A stretch of 64,000 bases of DNA from Candidatus Bathyarchaeota archaeon (GTDB lineage Archaea; Thermoproteota; Bathyarchaeia; Bathyarchaeales; Bathycorpusculaceae): positions 1 through 64,000 of the forward strand of contig JALHSQ010000134.1 of assembly GCA_022865885.1 (NCBI GenBank). The letters run 5' to 3'. This document shows, one piece after another, positions 15,620 to 25,018 of this stretch (within the stretch, counting starts at the first letter, position 1; the number at the start of each line of letters is the position of its first letter). The notes under the pieces are model-generated. The model worked only from the letters and a program-made list of their open reading frames with translations. It searched no databases and was not told where the DNA came from. The translations under genes and the position numbers were made by a program.

Positions 15620-17317
15620 TTAGAAGCTCACTAGCAACGGGAGTGCTTTGGCTGCTAGCACGGCTATTATGACTAGTATGGCTGAGTGTTTGAAGCCTGC
15701 TGATATTGATTCTTCTGCTATTTTTCCTCCTACAAGCCCTATGAGGTAGCTGTGAAAGATTGTGGCTGTGGTGAAGGTTGTGATCATTGATGCCATGTTG
15801 CCGGTAGGACTGGTGCCTCCTACGATTAGGGTTTTTCCCGTGAACGTGATGATCATTATTGTTGTTGTGACGAGCATGATTGAAGCGAAATAGGGCATAA
15901 ACACATATGGGCGAACTGCCATTTTCTTCTCTCTATCAACCTCTTGAGTTAGGTTGTTGAATCTTGCAATAGACTCAATCATTTCAATAGTGCCGCCGCC
16001 GACGTCAATCGTTTCCACGAGGAGGAACATTACTAGCTGTGCCATCCAGCTTTTCGTTCTTTTTACGAAATCCATTATGACTTTCTTTGCTGGGATTCCC
16101 CAAGAGATGTCTGAGCTTATTTTGCGTAGTTCCTTGCTGAATGCTGAATAGTCGCGGTCTGAAAGGCTTTCGATGCACTTCTCAGGAGACAGACCTGTTT
16201 TTCTGACTTCGGTAAGGTCTCTCAGAAAGCTGTTGATGCCTTGCTCCGTGCCTTGTTTCTTGGCGGCAACTTTGCTGTTCACTGCCGCAGCTGGCGCTAC
16301 CGTTATGAAGAGGGCTATTGCGGTTGCCACTGGTAGGTCAATGACTGACCTGAGCGAACTGAAGAAGGGTACCTCTATGAAGCCGACGAAGTTCGTCATT
16401 AAGAGGAATAGTGGAAAGGCTATTGCGATGCATGCTCCGAAGATTTTGTATGGTCGCATTTCTACTAGGGGAGTCTTGGGTTGCATGCCGTGAGCCATGT
16501 AGATGAACATTAGTGAGAGCATTGGCATCAGCAAGTACGTGTAGAGGATTATGCTTGAGGACATTGAGATGCCTGTGCTGTAGAGAGAGTCAACGCTGAA
16601 TAGGATGTAGAAGCATAGCGACATTAGCACCATTACGATTATGAAGGTTTCCAATAGCATGCCAAGTCGTTCAGCTGCAGCCTTAACACGCATTGCTCTT
16701 ATTCTGAAAATATCTTCAGATTTTCGTTCGAGAAAGTGGCTGATGTCTCCTCCTATGATGACTGTTGAGGCGTATCCTGACAGGAAATCCTTGAATATGT
16801 CTAGCGGGTTTCGCTTTGCTGCATTGCCGATTGCTGTTAATGGGTCTGTTCCGAAGATTTCGACATCCTTTGTAATATCTCTTGCCTCAACTTGTACTGC
16901 AGGCATGAGGTCTATTTCTGAGAGTCGCTTGAAGCTTGTGTATGGAGAGATGCCTCCGGAGGCCATTACGCTGATGTAGGCGGTTGCGAATGGGACTTCC
17001 CGTTCCAGGTTGCTGGCTCTTTCACCTGCTCTTGACATTGGAACTAATAGAAATCCTATCATCACGTAGGATGGTAGTGGGATCAGGAAGATGATGGGGA
17101 TGAAGAAGTAGAAGTATAGGACTACTATGGATATTATTGAGACGGGAACTGTTAGTGCTGCAATGAAGAACATTAGAGAGACGTATGTCTCTGGGTAAAT
17201 CTTGATTCGTGCTCTATCAAGGTAAATCCTGAATCCTGTCACGCGTTTCAGAAAGGAGGGTGCTATACCCCCGAAGATTCGAAAGGCTAGAGTTTCAAGG
17301 GTGTTGAGCAAGGGCAA
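15620..17317 (-). CDS. Archaeal TadC/FlaJ-type pilus platform protein
   Basis: A 565-residue polytopic protein of the type II/IV secretion F family, the inner-membrane platform around which the ATPase drives pilin assembly. Two copies of the T2SSF-like cytoplasmic domain are visible: residues about 100-215 (GDISHFLERKSEDIFRIR near 190) and 360-470 (GIPAKKVIMDF, ETIDVGGGTIEMIESIARF). Hydrophobic segments occur at about 50-95, 220-285, 300-350 and 480-565. The start ATG 17317 lies 23 bases inside the ATPase gene, so the two are coupled. Standard length for archaeal FlaJ/PilC-like proteins. Confidence 0.9.
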   Translation of the reverse strand: MPLLNTLETLAFRIFGGIAPSFLKRVTGFRIYLDRARIKIYPETYVSLMFFIAALTVPVSIISIVVLYFYFFIPIIFLIPLPSYVMIGFLLVPMSRAGERASNLEREVPFATAYISVMASGGISPYTSFKRLSEIDLMPAVQVEARDITKDVEIFGTDPLTAIGNAAKRNPLDIFKDFLSGYASTVIIGGDISHFLERKSEDIFRIRAMRVKAAAERLGMLLETFIIVMVLMSLCFYILFSVDSLYSTGISMSSSIILYTYLLMPMLSLMFIYMAHGMQPKTPLVEMRPYKIFGACIAIAFPLFLLMTNFVGFIEVPFFSSLRSVIDLPVATAIALFITVAPAAAVNSKVAAKKQGTEQGINSFLRDLTEVRKTGLSPEKCIESLSDRDYSAFSKELRKISSDISWGIPAKKVIMDFVKRTKSWMAQLVMFLLVETIDVGGGTIEMIESIARFNNLTQEVDREKKMAVRPYVFMPYFASIMLVTTTIMIITFTGKTLIVGGTSPTGNMASMITTFTTATIFHSYLIGLVGGKIAEESISAGFKHSAILVIIAVLAAKALPLLVSF

Positions 17318-18920
17318 TAGCCATTACCTCCTCTCCAGCGACAACTCTCTCGTAAATCTGGCTTGGTTTAGCGTAATACTCGGCAATTATTGCTGCAACG
17401 TCCTTGTAGCTTCTGATGTTGCGTTCTCGCATCCAGTGCAGAACCTCTTTGCGCCTCCCTATTTCTTCAAGCAGTTCCTTCTTGCTTACTCCTGTGAGAT
17501 CAGAGATTGACGCAAGCATCACGCTTTTGTCAATCGTTTCCACGTATTCGTCTTTTGTCGGGTGCCACTTGAAAATGCTCTTGTAATCTTCGTAATCGGC
17601 GATCTCGCTGACGGCGATCACACGTCTATAGGCTTTTCTTTCGCCACGTTTGATGAGGTGAACCCTTTGAATCGACAACATAACATTCATCAGAGGTAGA
17701 TAAGCTGGCGATATGTCCATAGGCTTCTGGGTTAAACGCTTTATGGCTGAGTCCATATTCTCAGCGTGCATGGTGCACATGCCACCGTGGCCTGTGGCTA
17801 AGGCCTGGAAGAGTACGTATGCTTCTTGTCCTCTAACCTCGCCCACGATCAGTACGTCTGGTCTGTGTCTCATTGAGGTTTTTACAAGGTCGAATAATGG
17901 CACTTCGCCGATTGTGTTTCCTAGGCCGTAGCTTTGTCTGGCGATTAGGGAAACCCAGTTGTCGTGAGGCAAGTTGAGCTCGGCTGTTTCTTCTATTGTG
18001 ATTATTTTGCTTCCAGGCTTGATTAGGCAGGCTAGGGCGTTTAGAGCTGTTGTTTTTCCTGCGGCTGTTCCACCGAGGATCATTATTGATGCTCTGTTTT
18101 CGAGGCACATCCAGAAGTAGGCTGCCATTTCTTCTGAGAAGGTGCCTATGTTTATCAAGTCGATTATTGAGTATGGATCTTCTCTGAATTTTCTGATGGT
18201 GAAGGCGGTTCCGAAAGGTGTGACTTCACGTCTGTAGCATACTGCTAGTCTGTGCTTTCCTGGTAGTGAAGCGTCTACTATGGGGAAGGCTGAGCTGACG
18301 TGTTTTCTCGCCATGTGGACGAGTTTGACAACAATGTTGTCTAGTTCTTCGTCGCTTTCCATTTCGATGTTTGTTTCGATGCTTTCGTAGTTTCTGTGCC
18401 AAATGTAGATGGGTTTCTTTACCCCGTCGCAGGAGATGTCTTCGATGTTGGGATCTCGCATTAGTGCGTCGATTTTGCCGGAGCCGACGAGGTCTCGTTC
18501 GGCGTGGTAGAGGATTTTGTACCATGAGACGTCTGGCAGCCAGCCTAGGCTTATGCGGTATTTGTCCACGATTTTTTTTGCTTCCCTTGTGAAGAATCCT
18601 CTGGGGTCGTCAACTTCTCCTTTTGGGGCTTCTATTTCTGCGAGAAGTATGTCGAGTACTCGTTTGTAGATGGTTTTTTCAAGCGAGTCTAGTTGCAACT
18701 CGTCCAGTATGTATTTGTATTCGCCTGTTTTTGGGTTTTGGGCTATTACGACGTGTGCGAATGGCTCGAAGAGGGGGTATTTTTCGATGACTTTGTAGCC
18801 TCTGGGTATGGGTCTTGAGGGGGCTGCTGGGATCGTTGCCTGCTTTTGTTTTGGGCGGTTGACCTTAATTCTGGTCTTCTTTAGCTTGGCAAGCGTTTCT
18901 TTGAGTCGCAGCTTTGGCAT
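17295..18920 (-). CDS. Type II/IV secretion ATPase (TadA/FlaI/GspE family)
   Basis: A 541-residue cytoplasmic hexameric motor for pilus assembly. Walker A GGTAAGKT at about residues 283-290, Walker B DVLIVGEVRG at 355-364, an aspartate-box region ITIEETAELNLPHDNWV at 307-323, and a histidine box GHGGMCTMHAE near 378-387. The first 120 residues are basic and Pro-rich, then an N-terminal domain that contacts the platform. The next gene overlaps by 23 bases. The upstream neighbour is the large surface protein, 74 bases away on the same strand, so one transcription unit is likely. Confidence 0.93.
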   Translation of the reverse strand: MPKLRLKETLAKLKKTRIKVNRPKQKQATIPAAPSRPIPRGYKVIEKYPLFEPFAHVVIAQNPKTGEYKYILDELQLDSLEKTIYKRVLDILLAEIEAPKGEVDDPRGFFTREAKKIVDKYRISLGWLPDVSWYKILYHAERDLVGSGKIDALMRDPNIEDISCDGVKKPIYIWHRNYESIETNIEMESDEELDNIVVKLVHMARKHVSSAFPIVDASLPGKHRLAVCYRREVTPFGTAFTIRKFREDPYSIIDLINIGTFSEEMAAYFWMCLENRASIMILGGTAAGKTTALNALACLIKPGSKIITIEETAELNLPHDNWVSLIARQSYGLGNTIGEVPLFDLVKTSMRHRPDVLIVGEVRGQEAYVLFQALATGHGGMCTMHAENMDSAIKRLTQKPMDISPAYLPLMNVMLSIQRVHLIKRGERKAYRRVIAVSEIADYEDYKSIFKWHPTKDEYVETIDKSVMLASISDLTGVSKKELLEEIGRRKEVLHWMRERNIRSYKDVAAIIAEYYAKPSQIYERVVAGEEVMAIALAQHP

Positions 18921-18994
18921 CGCTTTTCTCCTTTTGGTTTTTATGATGTGGCAGTCTATTAAATATTACGTCTCACTAAACAATTCTCTCATCC

Positions 18995-21952
18995 TCAATC
19001 TCCGAAGGAGACTGAGATAATCTTCAACTTGATGAGCACGGCAACTATGCTCACGATCACTATCGGTATGACCGCAATCAGCAGCACCATTGTCAAAGGC
19101 CAGCCTTCACTTTTTGGGGCAGTCACCGTTATCGTTGTTTGGCTCATCCCAGACGCGTACCCGTTCTTGGTCACGTTCGCCATTAGAGTAAGAGTTAAGT
19201 CGCTTGAAGTCTTTGGAGTGGCGAATTCAAAGACACACGTACCTTCCGGATCCGTGTTTCTCGTCGCGTAGTTGCCGTCAAAGGACAATATTGTAACAGT
19301 TGTTCCATTCACAGGCGTTGAATCCTCTGCACATTTTACAAGCAACGTTACTGTCGCTATTTCTTCGGATTGAACCGTTGGCGCAGTCATTTGCACGTTG
19401 AACGTCCTAGGCATCACTGTCATTTCTAGTAGGCTTCTGTATTCGAGGTAGCCTTCTGCATTGACTATTGTAGTGATGCTGATGTTGGTTTGCTCGTTGA
19501 CCGCAGGCGTTTCAAAAACAATCACGACTTCGCCGTCTGTTCCTGTGAATCCTTTCACTGTATTCGCGTTTTCTGACGTTATTTCAACGTTTGCATCTTG
19601 AATGGGTCTGCCTTGATATTGGACGCGGAAAGTGATGTTGAGCATTTTCTCCGAGTATGTTGCGTTGGATTCAGAAGTGATTTGGGCAGAGAGCGCTTTT
19701 GGCTTCACGGCGACTAGTGTGCTGTTCTCGCTGGACACGTAGCCGCTTAGAGTAGCCTTCGCAAATATGGTTGTGTTGATTCCGTCTTCGCTTGTTGTTC
19801 TTGGAGCCACAAAATTGAAGCTTGTAAAACCGTTTGAATCCGTAGTTGCTGTTGCAGGTGCAAAGTTCCCGCCAGAATCTGACGTCAATGTTACCGCTAC
19901 ATCGCTGACTGCAACAGTGTCGCATGTTACGTGGACAGTCACATTAGAGTTTGTCTCAGACAAGATTTGGGCAGGATAAGCTGTTACGTCGGCGATGAGG
20001 ATCTTCGGCGTTACAGTTATGTTTCCTTCGCCGTATGCCGGGTCGTACCCTGTCTTGTTGGCGATGACGTTGACGAGGATGGTGATTTCGGTTAGTGTCT
20101 GAGGGGCTGCAACGTTGAATGCTGCTGTTCCGTTTGCATCTGTGGTGCCGCTTGAGTATGACAGGACTGTTCCGTTGTCCAGAGACAGTGTGAGGCTTAG
20201 GAGTGCCTCTGTGATGGGTTCGAGTAGACTGTTCTTGACACTGATTGTCAGCGTGGTTGTCTCTTCTGATCTGACTACTGCAGGTTCAGCGATCACGTTG
20301 ACCGTGAGAGGCGGAAGGATTTTTACGTAGGCGTAGTTTGAGCCGTCGACATGGTTAGGTGAAGAGACTCTTGCGATGATTCTTAGGTCCCTTATTTCGG
20401 TGACGTTAGGTGTAGTGAATGTCGCGTGGAAGTCGCCGTTTGATTGGGTTAAGCCTGATATTGGGGCGTGTTTTTCTCCCTTTAGTACGAAGAATATTCC
20501 GACGTTTGCGTTTCCTACTATGCCGGTGCTGTCTGAAGCGTGGACTGTAACGTTGACTTCATGGTTAGAGCCAATGGTTTCGATACTGAGGGTAATCTGT
20601 GCGTCTAGGGCAGGCAGGTCCTGTACGTTTACTTGCGATAGGACTTCGTTGCTTTCGGCGCCGAAATCGTCCATCACTATTAGGCTGGCGTTATATGTTC
20701 CTGTGGTAGTGTAGGCGTGGTTGACGAGCGACAGTGTTGTCCAAGAAGGTTCCTCTCCTTCTCCAAAATTGAACAAGTATTGGTCGACTCTGCCGTTGCC
20801 ATATGCGTCAGTGTCGTTTGAATCAGTGCCTATGAACGTGACGTTTTGGTTGGGGGCGACTGTGATTTTGTCTGTCCAGAGAACGGCTCTTGGTGGTGTG
20901 TTGTTGTAGTCGATGGGGGCAGTGAGCCAGTATATGAAGTCTAGGCTCGTGGGGCCTGCTTCTAAGTGGTCTCCTTTGCCATTTGGGTTAAGTGACGGGT
21001 GGTTTGGTCCGGTCTTGTCTCCCCAGTAGTTGCGGGTCGCGTCTACAGTTCCATTGGTTGCGACCTCGATACCTAGGCTGTTGCCGTACATGTCGTTGAA
21101 GTTGGCTGCGTGGTTTGTGCCGCCTTCGTAGTAGATTCCTGCGTCGTTGTTTAGGATGTAGTTGTGTGTGACGTTTGTGCTTGAGTTAGTTGAGACGTGG
21201 AAACCGTGACCGTTGGCTGAGACCGTGTTGTTGCGGATGTCGATGTTGTCGTAGTTTTCTGCTTCGAGGACTATTCCGTTGGTGTTGTTGAGGATTCTGT
21301 TCTGGCCCAGAGTCATGGTTGAGGTGAGGTTTCCGGTTAGGGCTATGCCGTTTCCGTTTGACTCTATGATGTTGTTTTGTATGGTGAGTTGGTTGCTGCC
21401 GGCTGTTTGGATGCCTGCGAGGGTGTTGTTTGCTATTATGCTGTTTTCGATTTGTGCGGTTGCGTTTTCCGCTGAGATTCCGTTTTCGGAGTTAAATCTG
21501 ACCAGGCTGTTTTGAATTGTTATTATGCTGTTTTCCACTGTTATTCCAGTCAGTCCATACTCTGCAACACAGTTGCTCATGCTTGATGGCTGGATTCCGT
21601 TGAAGGTTATTGTATCCCAGTCTCCAGCAGCGGGCGTGTTCCTGTTTGACGTGAATTTTATCATTTTGTTCGGTTCGCCTATTGCGATTAGGGCTCCTTC
21701 AACTGTCAGTGAGAGGTTCTCTCCGAATCTCACTTCGACTTGCGGCTCTATGGTCAGAGTCGCGTCTGGACCAATTATGAGGTTTTTGGAAACGACGAAT
21801 GGGCTGTCTACCAGCGTCCATATTGTGTTCTGTGTGATCGTTCCTTCAACGTATGTTGCCTTGGCTACTCGAAGCATGGTTGCGCCTTGAAGCGTGAAGT
21901 AGCCGAAGACCAATGTGAGCAATATAAGTAGGGATTTGGATGTTTTTTTCAT
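18995..21952 (-). CDS. Large anchored surface protein: beta-helix, PKD and tandem Ig-like domains
   Basis: A 985-residue secreted protein. Residues 1-30 are an N-terminal signal or anchor. About 100-320 are right-handed beta-helix repeats (recurring N-x-I-x-x-N-x-G-I patterns, ending with ATRNYWGDKTGP, typical of NosD/PbH1 proteins). About 350-440 are PKD-like (FIGTDSNDTDAYGNGRVDQY ... GTYNASLIVMD). About 445-940 contain five approximately 100-residue Ig-like repeats with the Big_1/invasin pattern (ATTDSNGFTSFNFVAP, GTTDANGTAAFNVAAP, NTDPEGTCVFEFATP). A C-terminal membrane helix (about 955-977) ends in a short basic tail. It heads the pilus locus and may be an adhesin displayed with, or anchored beside, the pilus. 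Rich in N-x-S/T sequons. Confidence 0.85.
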   Translation of the reverse strand: MKKTSKSLLILLTLVFGYFTLQGATMLRVAKATYVEGTITQNTIWTLVDSPFVVSKNLIIGPDATLTIEPQVEVRFGENLSLTVEGALIAIGEPNKMIKFTSNRNTPAAGDWDTITFNGIQPSSMSNCVAEYGLTGITVENSIITIQNSLVRFNSENGISAENATAQIENSIIANNTLAGIQTAGSNQLTIQNNIIESNGNGIALTGNLTSTMTLGQNRILNNTNGIVLEAENYDNIDIRNNTVSANGHGFHVSTNSSTNVTHNYILNNDAGIYYEGGTNHAANFNDMYGNSLGIEVATNGTVDATRNYWGDKTGPNHPSLNPNGKGDHLEAGPTSLDFIYWLTAPIDYNNTPPRAVLWTDKITVAPNQNVTFIGTDSNDTDAYGNGRVDQYLFNFGEGEEPSWTTLSLVNHAYTTTGTYNASLIVMDDFGAESNEVLSQVNVQDLPALDAQITLSIETIGSNHEVNVTVHASDSTGIVGNANVGIFFVLKGEKHAPISGLTQSNGDFHATFTTPNVTEIRDLRIIARVSSPNHVDGSNYAYVKILPPLTVNVIAEPAVVRSEETTTLTISVKNSLLEPITEALLSLTLSLDNGTVLSYSSGTTDANGTAAFNVAAPQTLTEITILVNVIANKTGYDPAYGEGNITVTPKILIADVTAYPAQILSETNSNVTVHVTCDTVAVSDVAVTLTSDSGGNFAPATATTDSNGFTSFNFVAPRTTSEDGINTTIFAKATLSGYVSSENSTLVAVKPKALSAQITSESNATYSEKMLNITFRVQYQGRPIQDANVEITSENANTVKGFTGTDGEVVIVFETPAVNEQTNISITTIVNAEGYLEYRSLLEMTVMPRTFNVQMTAPTVQSEEIATVTLLVKCAEDSTPVNGTTVTILSFDGNYATRNTDPEGTCVFEFATPKTSSDLTLTLMANVTKNGYASGMSQTTITVTAPKSEGWPLTMVLLIAVIPIVIVSIVAVLIKLKIISVSFGD

Positions 21953-22531
21953 ACGTAAACGTCCGGTTAAATGTCAAATCTACAGTATTCCTCTGCCTAG
22001 TGCTAGTTTAAGCGTTATGAATCCAGAATTAAACTTGAAAATCTGAACCTGTAGCTGAACCGCAGAATCCGCGATGCGTCTCGCGTGGAGACCCGACATG
22101 GTTCCGCATAGCAGCCTTGGGAATGTCTAGGATTTGGGTTTCGAAGGATATTGTCAAGTTATTTGTGATAATTTATGTATGCGTTGAGTCTTCCACTTTC
22201 CAATCTATCAATTCTTGTGCAGTGCGTAACATGATTTCTAGTTCATCTTCGTTTTTGGCTTTCGCTACTTCTTAATTAGTGTGTTTTACGAAAGAATAGT
22301 CACGATGAAACCTTTCTTCCTGTTTATTCTATGCATAGCTGTCTAAGCTGTCTCCGATATTTCTGCCAGCATTGTCGCCTTGTTGTTAAGTGAACAACAA
22401 GAATATTGCACTCATCACATTCGACCTGTCTGCTATTCAATTAATGGTGTTCACCGCAAGAGATATGGGCTAGGCTTTCATAACATTATTATACGTGGTT
22501 TCAGAATACTCGATGCTGAGAGGAATGGTGA
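21953..22531. other. Long intergenic region with GC-rich structured island
   Basis: About 580 bases between divergent genes. Most is AT-rich with no supported frame. The segment 22040-22110 is much richer in G+C and has nested complementary segments (see separate entry). A TATA-like TTATTATACG near 22484-22493 could serve the downstream two-gene operon. Confidence 0.55.
22045..22104. ncRNA. Candidate structured RNA island
   Basis: GAACC at 22045-22049 can pair with GGTTC at 22100-22104; inside, GTCTC (22078-22082) and GAGAC (22088-22092) form a perfect 5-bp stem with loop GCGTG. ATGC at 22074-22077 can also pair with the GCAT just after 22104. The GC content is well above the surrounding region. 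It matches no RNA family I know (not SRP RNA, not RNase P RNA). Strand and boundaries are unknown. Confidence 0.25.
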
Positions 22532-23065
22532 ATGTTTAATTACGTCGGAGGTTGTGAAAGATTGCGTAAAATGCTCAACGCCTTCTTGGTGAGTGGTATT
22601 GATGAGGCTCACTTAGAGCCTATAGATGCTTTGGTAAAGTCGTCTCAAATTGATGAAGTTAAAGTATTGAACTCATATCTGCCTCTGCCTCAGCAAAGAA
22701 TCTTGTTTGGAGCATTAAGAAACATATATGGCACAACTGACGAAATGCGGGCAAAGCTTAGAATTGCACATGCAATTAACGAAAACCCCAAAACAGTTGA
22801 ACGCGCCTTAGAGTTGATGGATAGCCTTTGCGTTATTGCGCCATACATTGATGAGTTCTTGACTCAAGGCGGAACAAGAGAAAGTGATAAGATAAACGAG
22901 CTTTCAAGAGCATTATACAGAAAAGCCAATCGTCTTGGTTTTTACCAGACTCTTGATGCTCAGTTGAAACACGCTCAGATACATGAGAGTGAAGTTGAGA
23001 ATTTTGTCAAGAAATTAACTGAAAACATGGAAATAGAAGTGGAGACTACGGATGAGACCTTATAA
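22532..23065 (+). CDS. Helical protein encoded with PIN-like nuclease
   Basis: Up to 177 residues, predicted all-helical and acidic, no membrane segment. I do not recognise a family. ATG 22532 has GAGAGG about 10 nt upstream; an alternative start TTG 22562 lies 9 nt after a perfect GGAGGT (22547-22552) and would give 167 aa. The stop TAA shares its last A with the ATG of the downstream nuclease gene (TAATG), a strong sign of coupled synthesis and likely physical partnership. It could be an antitoxin or adaptor, but it is larger than usual VapB/Phd antitoxins and has no visible DNA-binding motif. Confidence 0.75.
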   Translation: MFNYVGGCERLRKMLNAFLVSGIDEAHLEPIDALVKSSQIDEVKVLNSYLPLPQQRILFGALRNIYGTTDEMRAKLRIAHAINENPKTVERALELMDSLCVIAPYIDEFLTQGGTRESDKINELSRALYRKANRLGFYQTLDAQLKHAQIHESEVENFVKKLTENMEIEVETTDETL

Positions 23066-23859
23066 TGAAAATAGTGGTCGAAACATCAGTTCTTATTGAA
23101 GCCTCTATTTTTTGGAAATGTGATGGGCAATCCGTAAAGGGATTCAGTTTCGATAAATGCAACGGTTTGCTTTTTTTCCTTAAGGAACATCCAGAATTTG
23201 GAGTAATTACCAAAACAATCGAAGATGAAGCAAGGAACGCACTGGACAAAGCAGTTCTGAGGACAATTCGACAAACCTATTTTACTGATATAAAGGAGAA
23301 AATCAGAGCGATGACAATGCAGCACATAGTAAGCAACTATTGCCTTGACAGACTCGACAAATTTGTTGAAGAATGCTCTAGTAGGTTGCCTGTAGACACA
23401 AAAGAGCGAGACAGAATCAAAAATGACGAAATCGAACCGTTCTTAAAAGAACTCGTCATGAGAACTGTGCGGTATGTTCAACCTAGAATCCCAGTCTTCG
23501 TCAAGAATGTAGAGGTCAGGGAAGAACTAACAGATGTAATTGTGAAGTCCTTACCATCTAAAGGCATTGTTTACAAAGGAATGCCCTCGGATAGAGACTT
23601 GACGATAATGGCAGAGGCTACTTTCATTTGTCGAAAACACAAGAATCAGGAAAAAATCTATGTTGCGTCAATAGATAATCATTTCATACCCAACAAAGTG
23701 CAAGTGGGCTCTTATCTTTCTGGATACAAGAAATACTTGGAAAATGAGCTAGATTCAGCGGTGCGTGACAAACTTGCTATGCAATTTGGGTTCATAGGTG
23801 AAGAACCTACGAGGCTCTTGGGAGTCGCTAAACAGGAATTGTCTGGTCAAGAACCTTAA
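23065..23859 (+). CDS. PIN-like domain nuclease (264 aa)
   Basis: Acidic residues occur in the order expected of PIN-fold RNases: MKIVVETSVLIEAS with Glu 6 where most PIN domains have Asp, acidic IEDEARNAL at 52-60, PSDRDLTIMAEATFI with Asp 176/178, and YVASIDNHF with Asp 204. The last motif (VASxDxHF) is typical of PIN proteins. At 264 aa it is about twice the size of VapC toxins, with a basic helical insert at about 65-160. Encoded overlapping by one base with the preceding helical protein gene. Possible roles: toxin of a large toxin-antitoxin pair, defence RNase, or RNA-processing enzyme; the sequence cannot decide. Confidence 0.72.
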   Translation: MKIVVETSVLIEASIFWKCDGQSVKGFSFDKCNGLLFFLKEHPEFGVITKTIEDEARNALDKAVLRTIRQTYFTDIKEKIRAMTMQHIVSNYCLDRLDKFVEECSSRLPVDTKERDRIKNDEIEPFLKELVMRTVRYVQPRIPVFVKNVEVREELTDVIVKSLPSKGIVYKGMPSDRDLTIMAEATFICRKHKNQEKIYVASIDNHFIPNKVQVGSYLSGYKKYLENELDSAVRDKLAMQFGFIGEEPTRLLGVAKQELSGQEP

Positions 23860-24094
23860 TGATGCCTGAGAAACTTGGCCGAGATCAAGCAGTTTTGAGT
23901 CATCAGAAATAACTTGACAATATCGCCTAAGCCGAGATTCAGCTTCGTGTGGTAGCGCAAACACAGTAGCGTTCGGATACTTGTAGGTTCATCATTGACG
24001 CTCGCGATCCAAGTTGGTTTGTTCGTGGAGGAATTGGGCGGCATGCTTTAATGGGTTGAGGTCACAACCTAGGATGCATTTGAGGCGGTAATGT

Positions 24095-24868
24095 TTGAAA
24101 AGCTTCGTGGCGTTTGCGTTGGAAGGTTTTCCTTTGGTGCAAGCGGGCGACGACATAGCGATGCTGATCGTTGAGACGGCGGGGAAAGAGGGATTTGAGA
24201 TTGAGGATGGCGATGTGATCGTGATTGCGCAGAAGGTTTTCTCGAAAGCGGAAAGCAGGGTGGTCAGGTTGGAGGAAGTTGTTGCTTCCAAGAGAGCGTT
24301 TGAGCTTGCTGAGAAGACGGCGAAGGATCCGCGGTTTATCGAGTTGGTTCTGCGAGAAACGAGGAGAATATTGAAGGTCTCTCGAGACATACTGTTGGTT
24401 GAGGATAGGCGCGGCTTGGTTTGTATTAATGCTGGGATTGATAAGTCGAATATTGAGGGTAAGGATTGTTATGCTTTGTTGCCGGAGAACCCTGATGTGT
24501 CCGCAGAGAAGTGCCGCGTTAGGATTGGTGAGTTGACTGGGAAGAGTGTTGGGGTTGTTATGTGTGATACTTATAGTCGCCCGTTTAGGCGGGGGCAGGT
24601 GAATTTTGCGATTGGTGTGGCTGGTGTTGGTTTGTTTAGGGATTATAGGGGTCGGGAGGACTTGTTTGGTCAGGTTCTTAGGGTGAAGAATGTTGCGGTT
24701 GTGGACGAGTTTGCGGCGGCTGCTGAACTGCTTATGGGTCAAGCTGCTGAAGCAAGACCCGTCATAGTTTTGAGGGGGTTGAGAGATGTGGTAATTAGAT
24801 ATTCGAGGCAAGGCGTGGATGAATTGAGGATTTCAAATGAAGAAGACCTGTTTAAGGACGTTTTGTAA
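24095..24868 (+). CDS. cofE: Coenzyme F420-0:L-glutamate ligase
   Basis: GTP-dependent ligase that adds glutamates to F420-0, finishing the hydride carrier F420. Characteristic stretches are LVQAGDDIAMLI, DGDVIVIAQKVFSKAES, CINAGIDKSN around residue 110, CDTYSRPFRRGQVNFAIG around 157-174, and the C-terminal DEFAAAAELLMGQAAEARP. Length of 257 aa is normal for the archaeal enzyme. The frame starts with TTG 24095; GAGGCGG about 10 nt upstream is a reasonable RBS. It stands alone. Base composition is GT-rich on the coding strand, unlike the A/C-rich surface-protein gene that follows. Implies F420-dependent redox metabolism. Confidence 0.93.
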   Translation: MKSFVAFALEGFPLVQAGDDIAMLIVETAGKEGFEIEDGDVIVIAQKVFSKAESRVVRLEEVVASKRAFELAEKTAKDPRFIELVLRETRRILKVSRDILLVEDRRGLVCINAGIDKSNIEGKDCYALLPENPDVSAEKCRVRIGELTGKSVGVVMCDTYSRPFRRGQVNFAIGVAGVGLFRDYRGREDLFGQVLRVKNVAVVDEFAAAAELLMGQAAEARPVIVLRGLRDVVIRYSRQGVDELRISNEEDLFKDVL

Positions 24869-25009
24869 TCGCAGTTGCCATAATACGCGATGCGGATTTT
24901 CATCGTATGCATGGCTGAAAGAGCGATTGGAGTAGACTGTAGCCCTGCCCTCGTGAGCGTCTGTTGGGTGTGATGAATCAGTTTTCCTCTTGCTTCTCTA
25001 TGGAAAAGC

Positions 25010-25017
25010 TTTTAAAT
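25010..25017 (+). promoter_or_regulatory. TATA box of first S-layer-like gene
   Basis: TTTTAAAT about 55 nt before the ATG at 25070, in the context AAAAGCTTTTAAATG. The second paralog has the same core TTTTAAAT at 41624-41631 about 50 nt before its start, in a similar A-rich context. Consistent with a strong archaeal promoter and a short leader of about 30 nt that includes a good RBS. Confidence 0.65.
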
Positions 25018-25018
25018 G

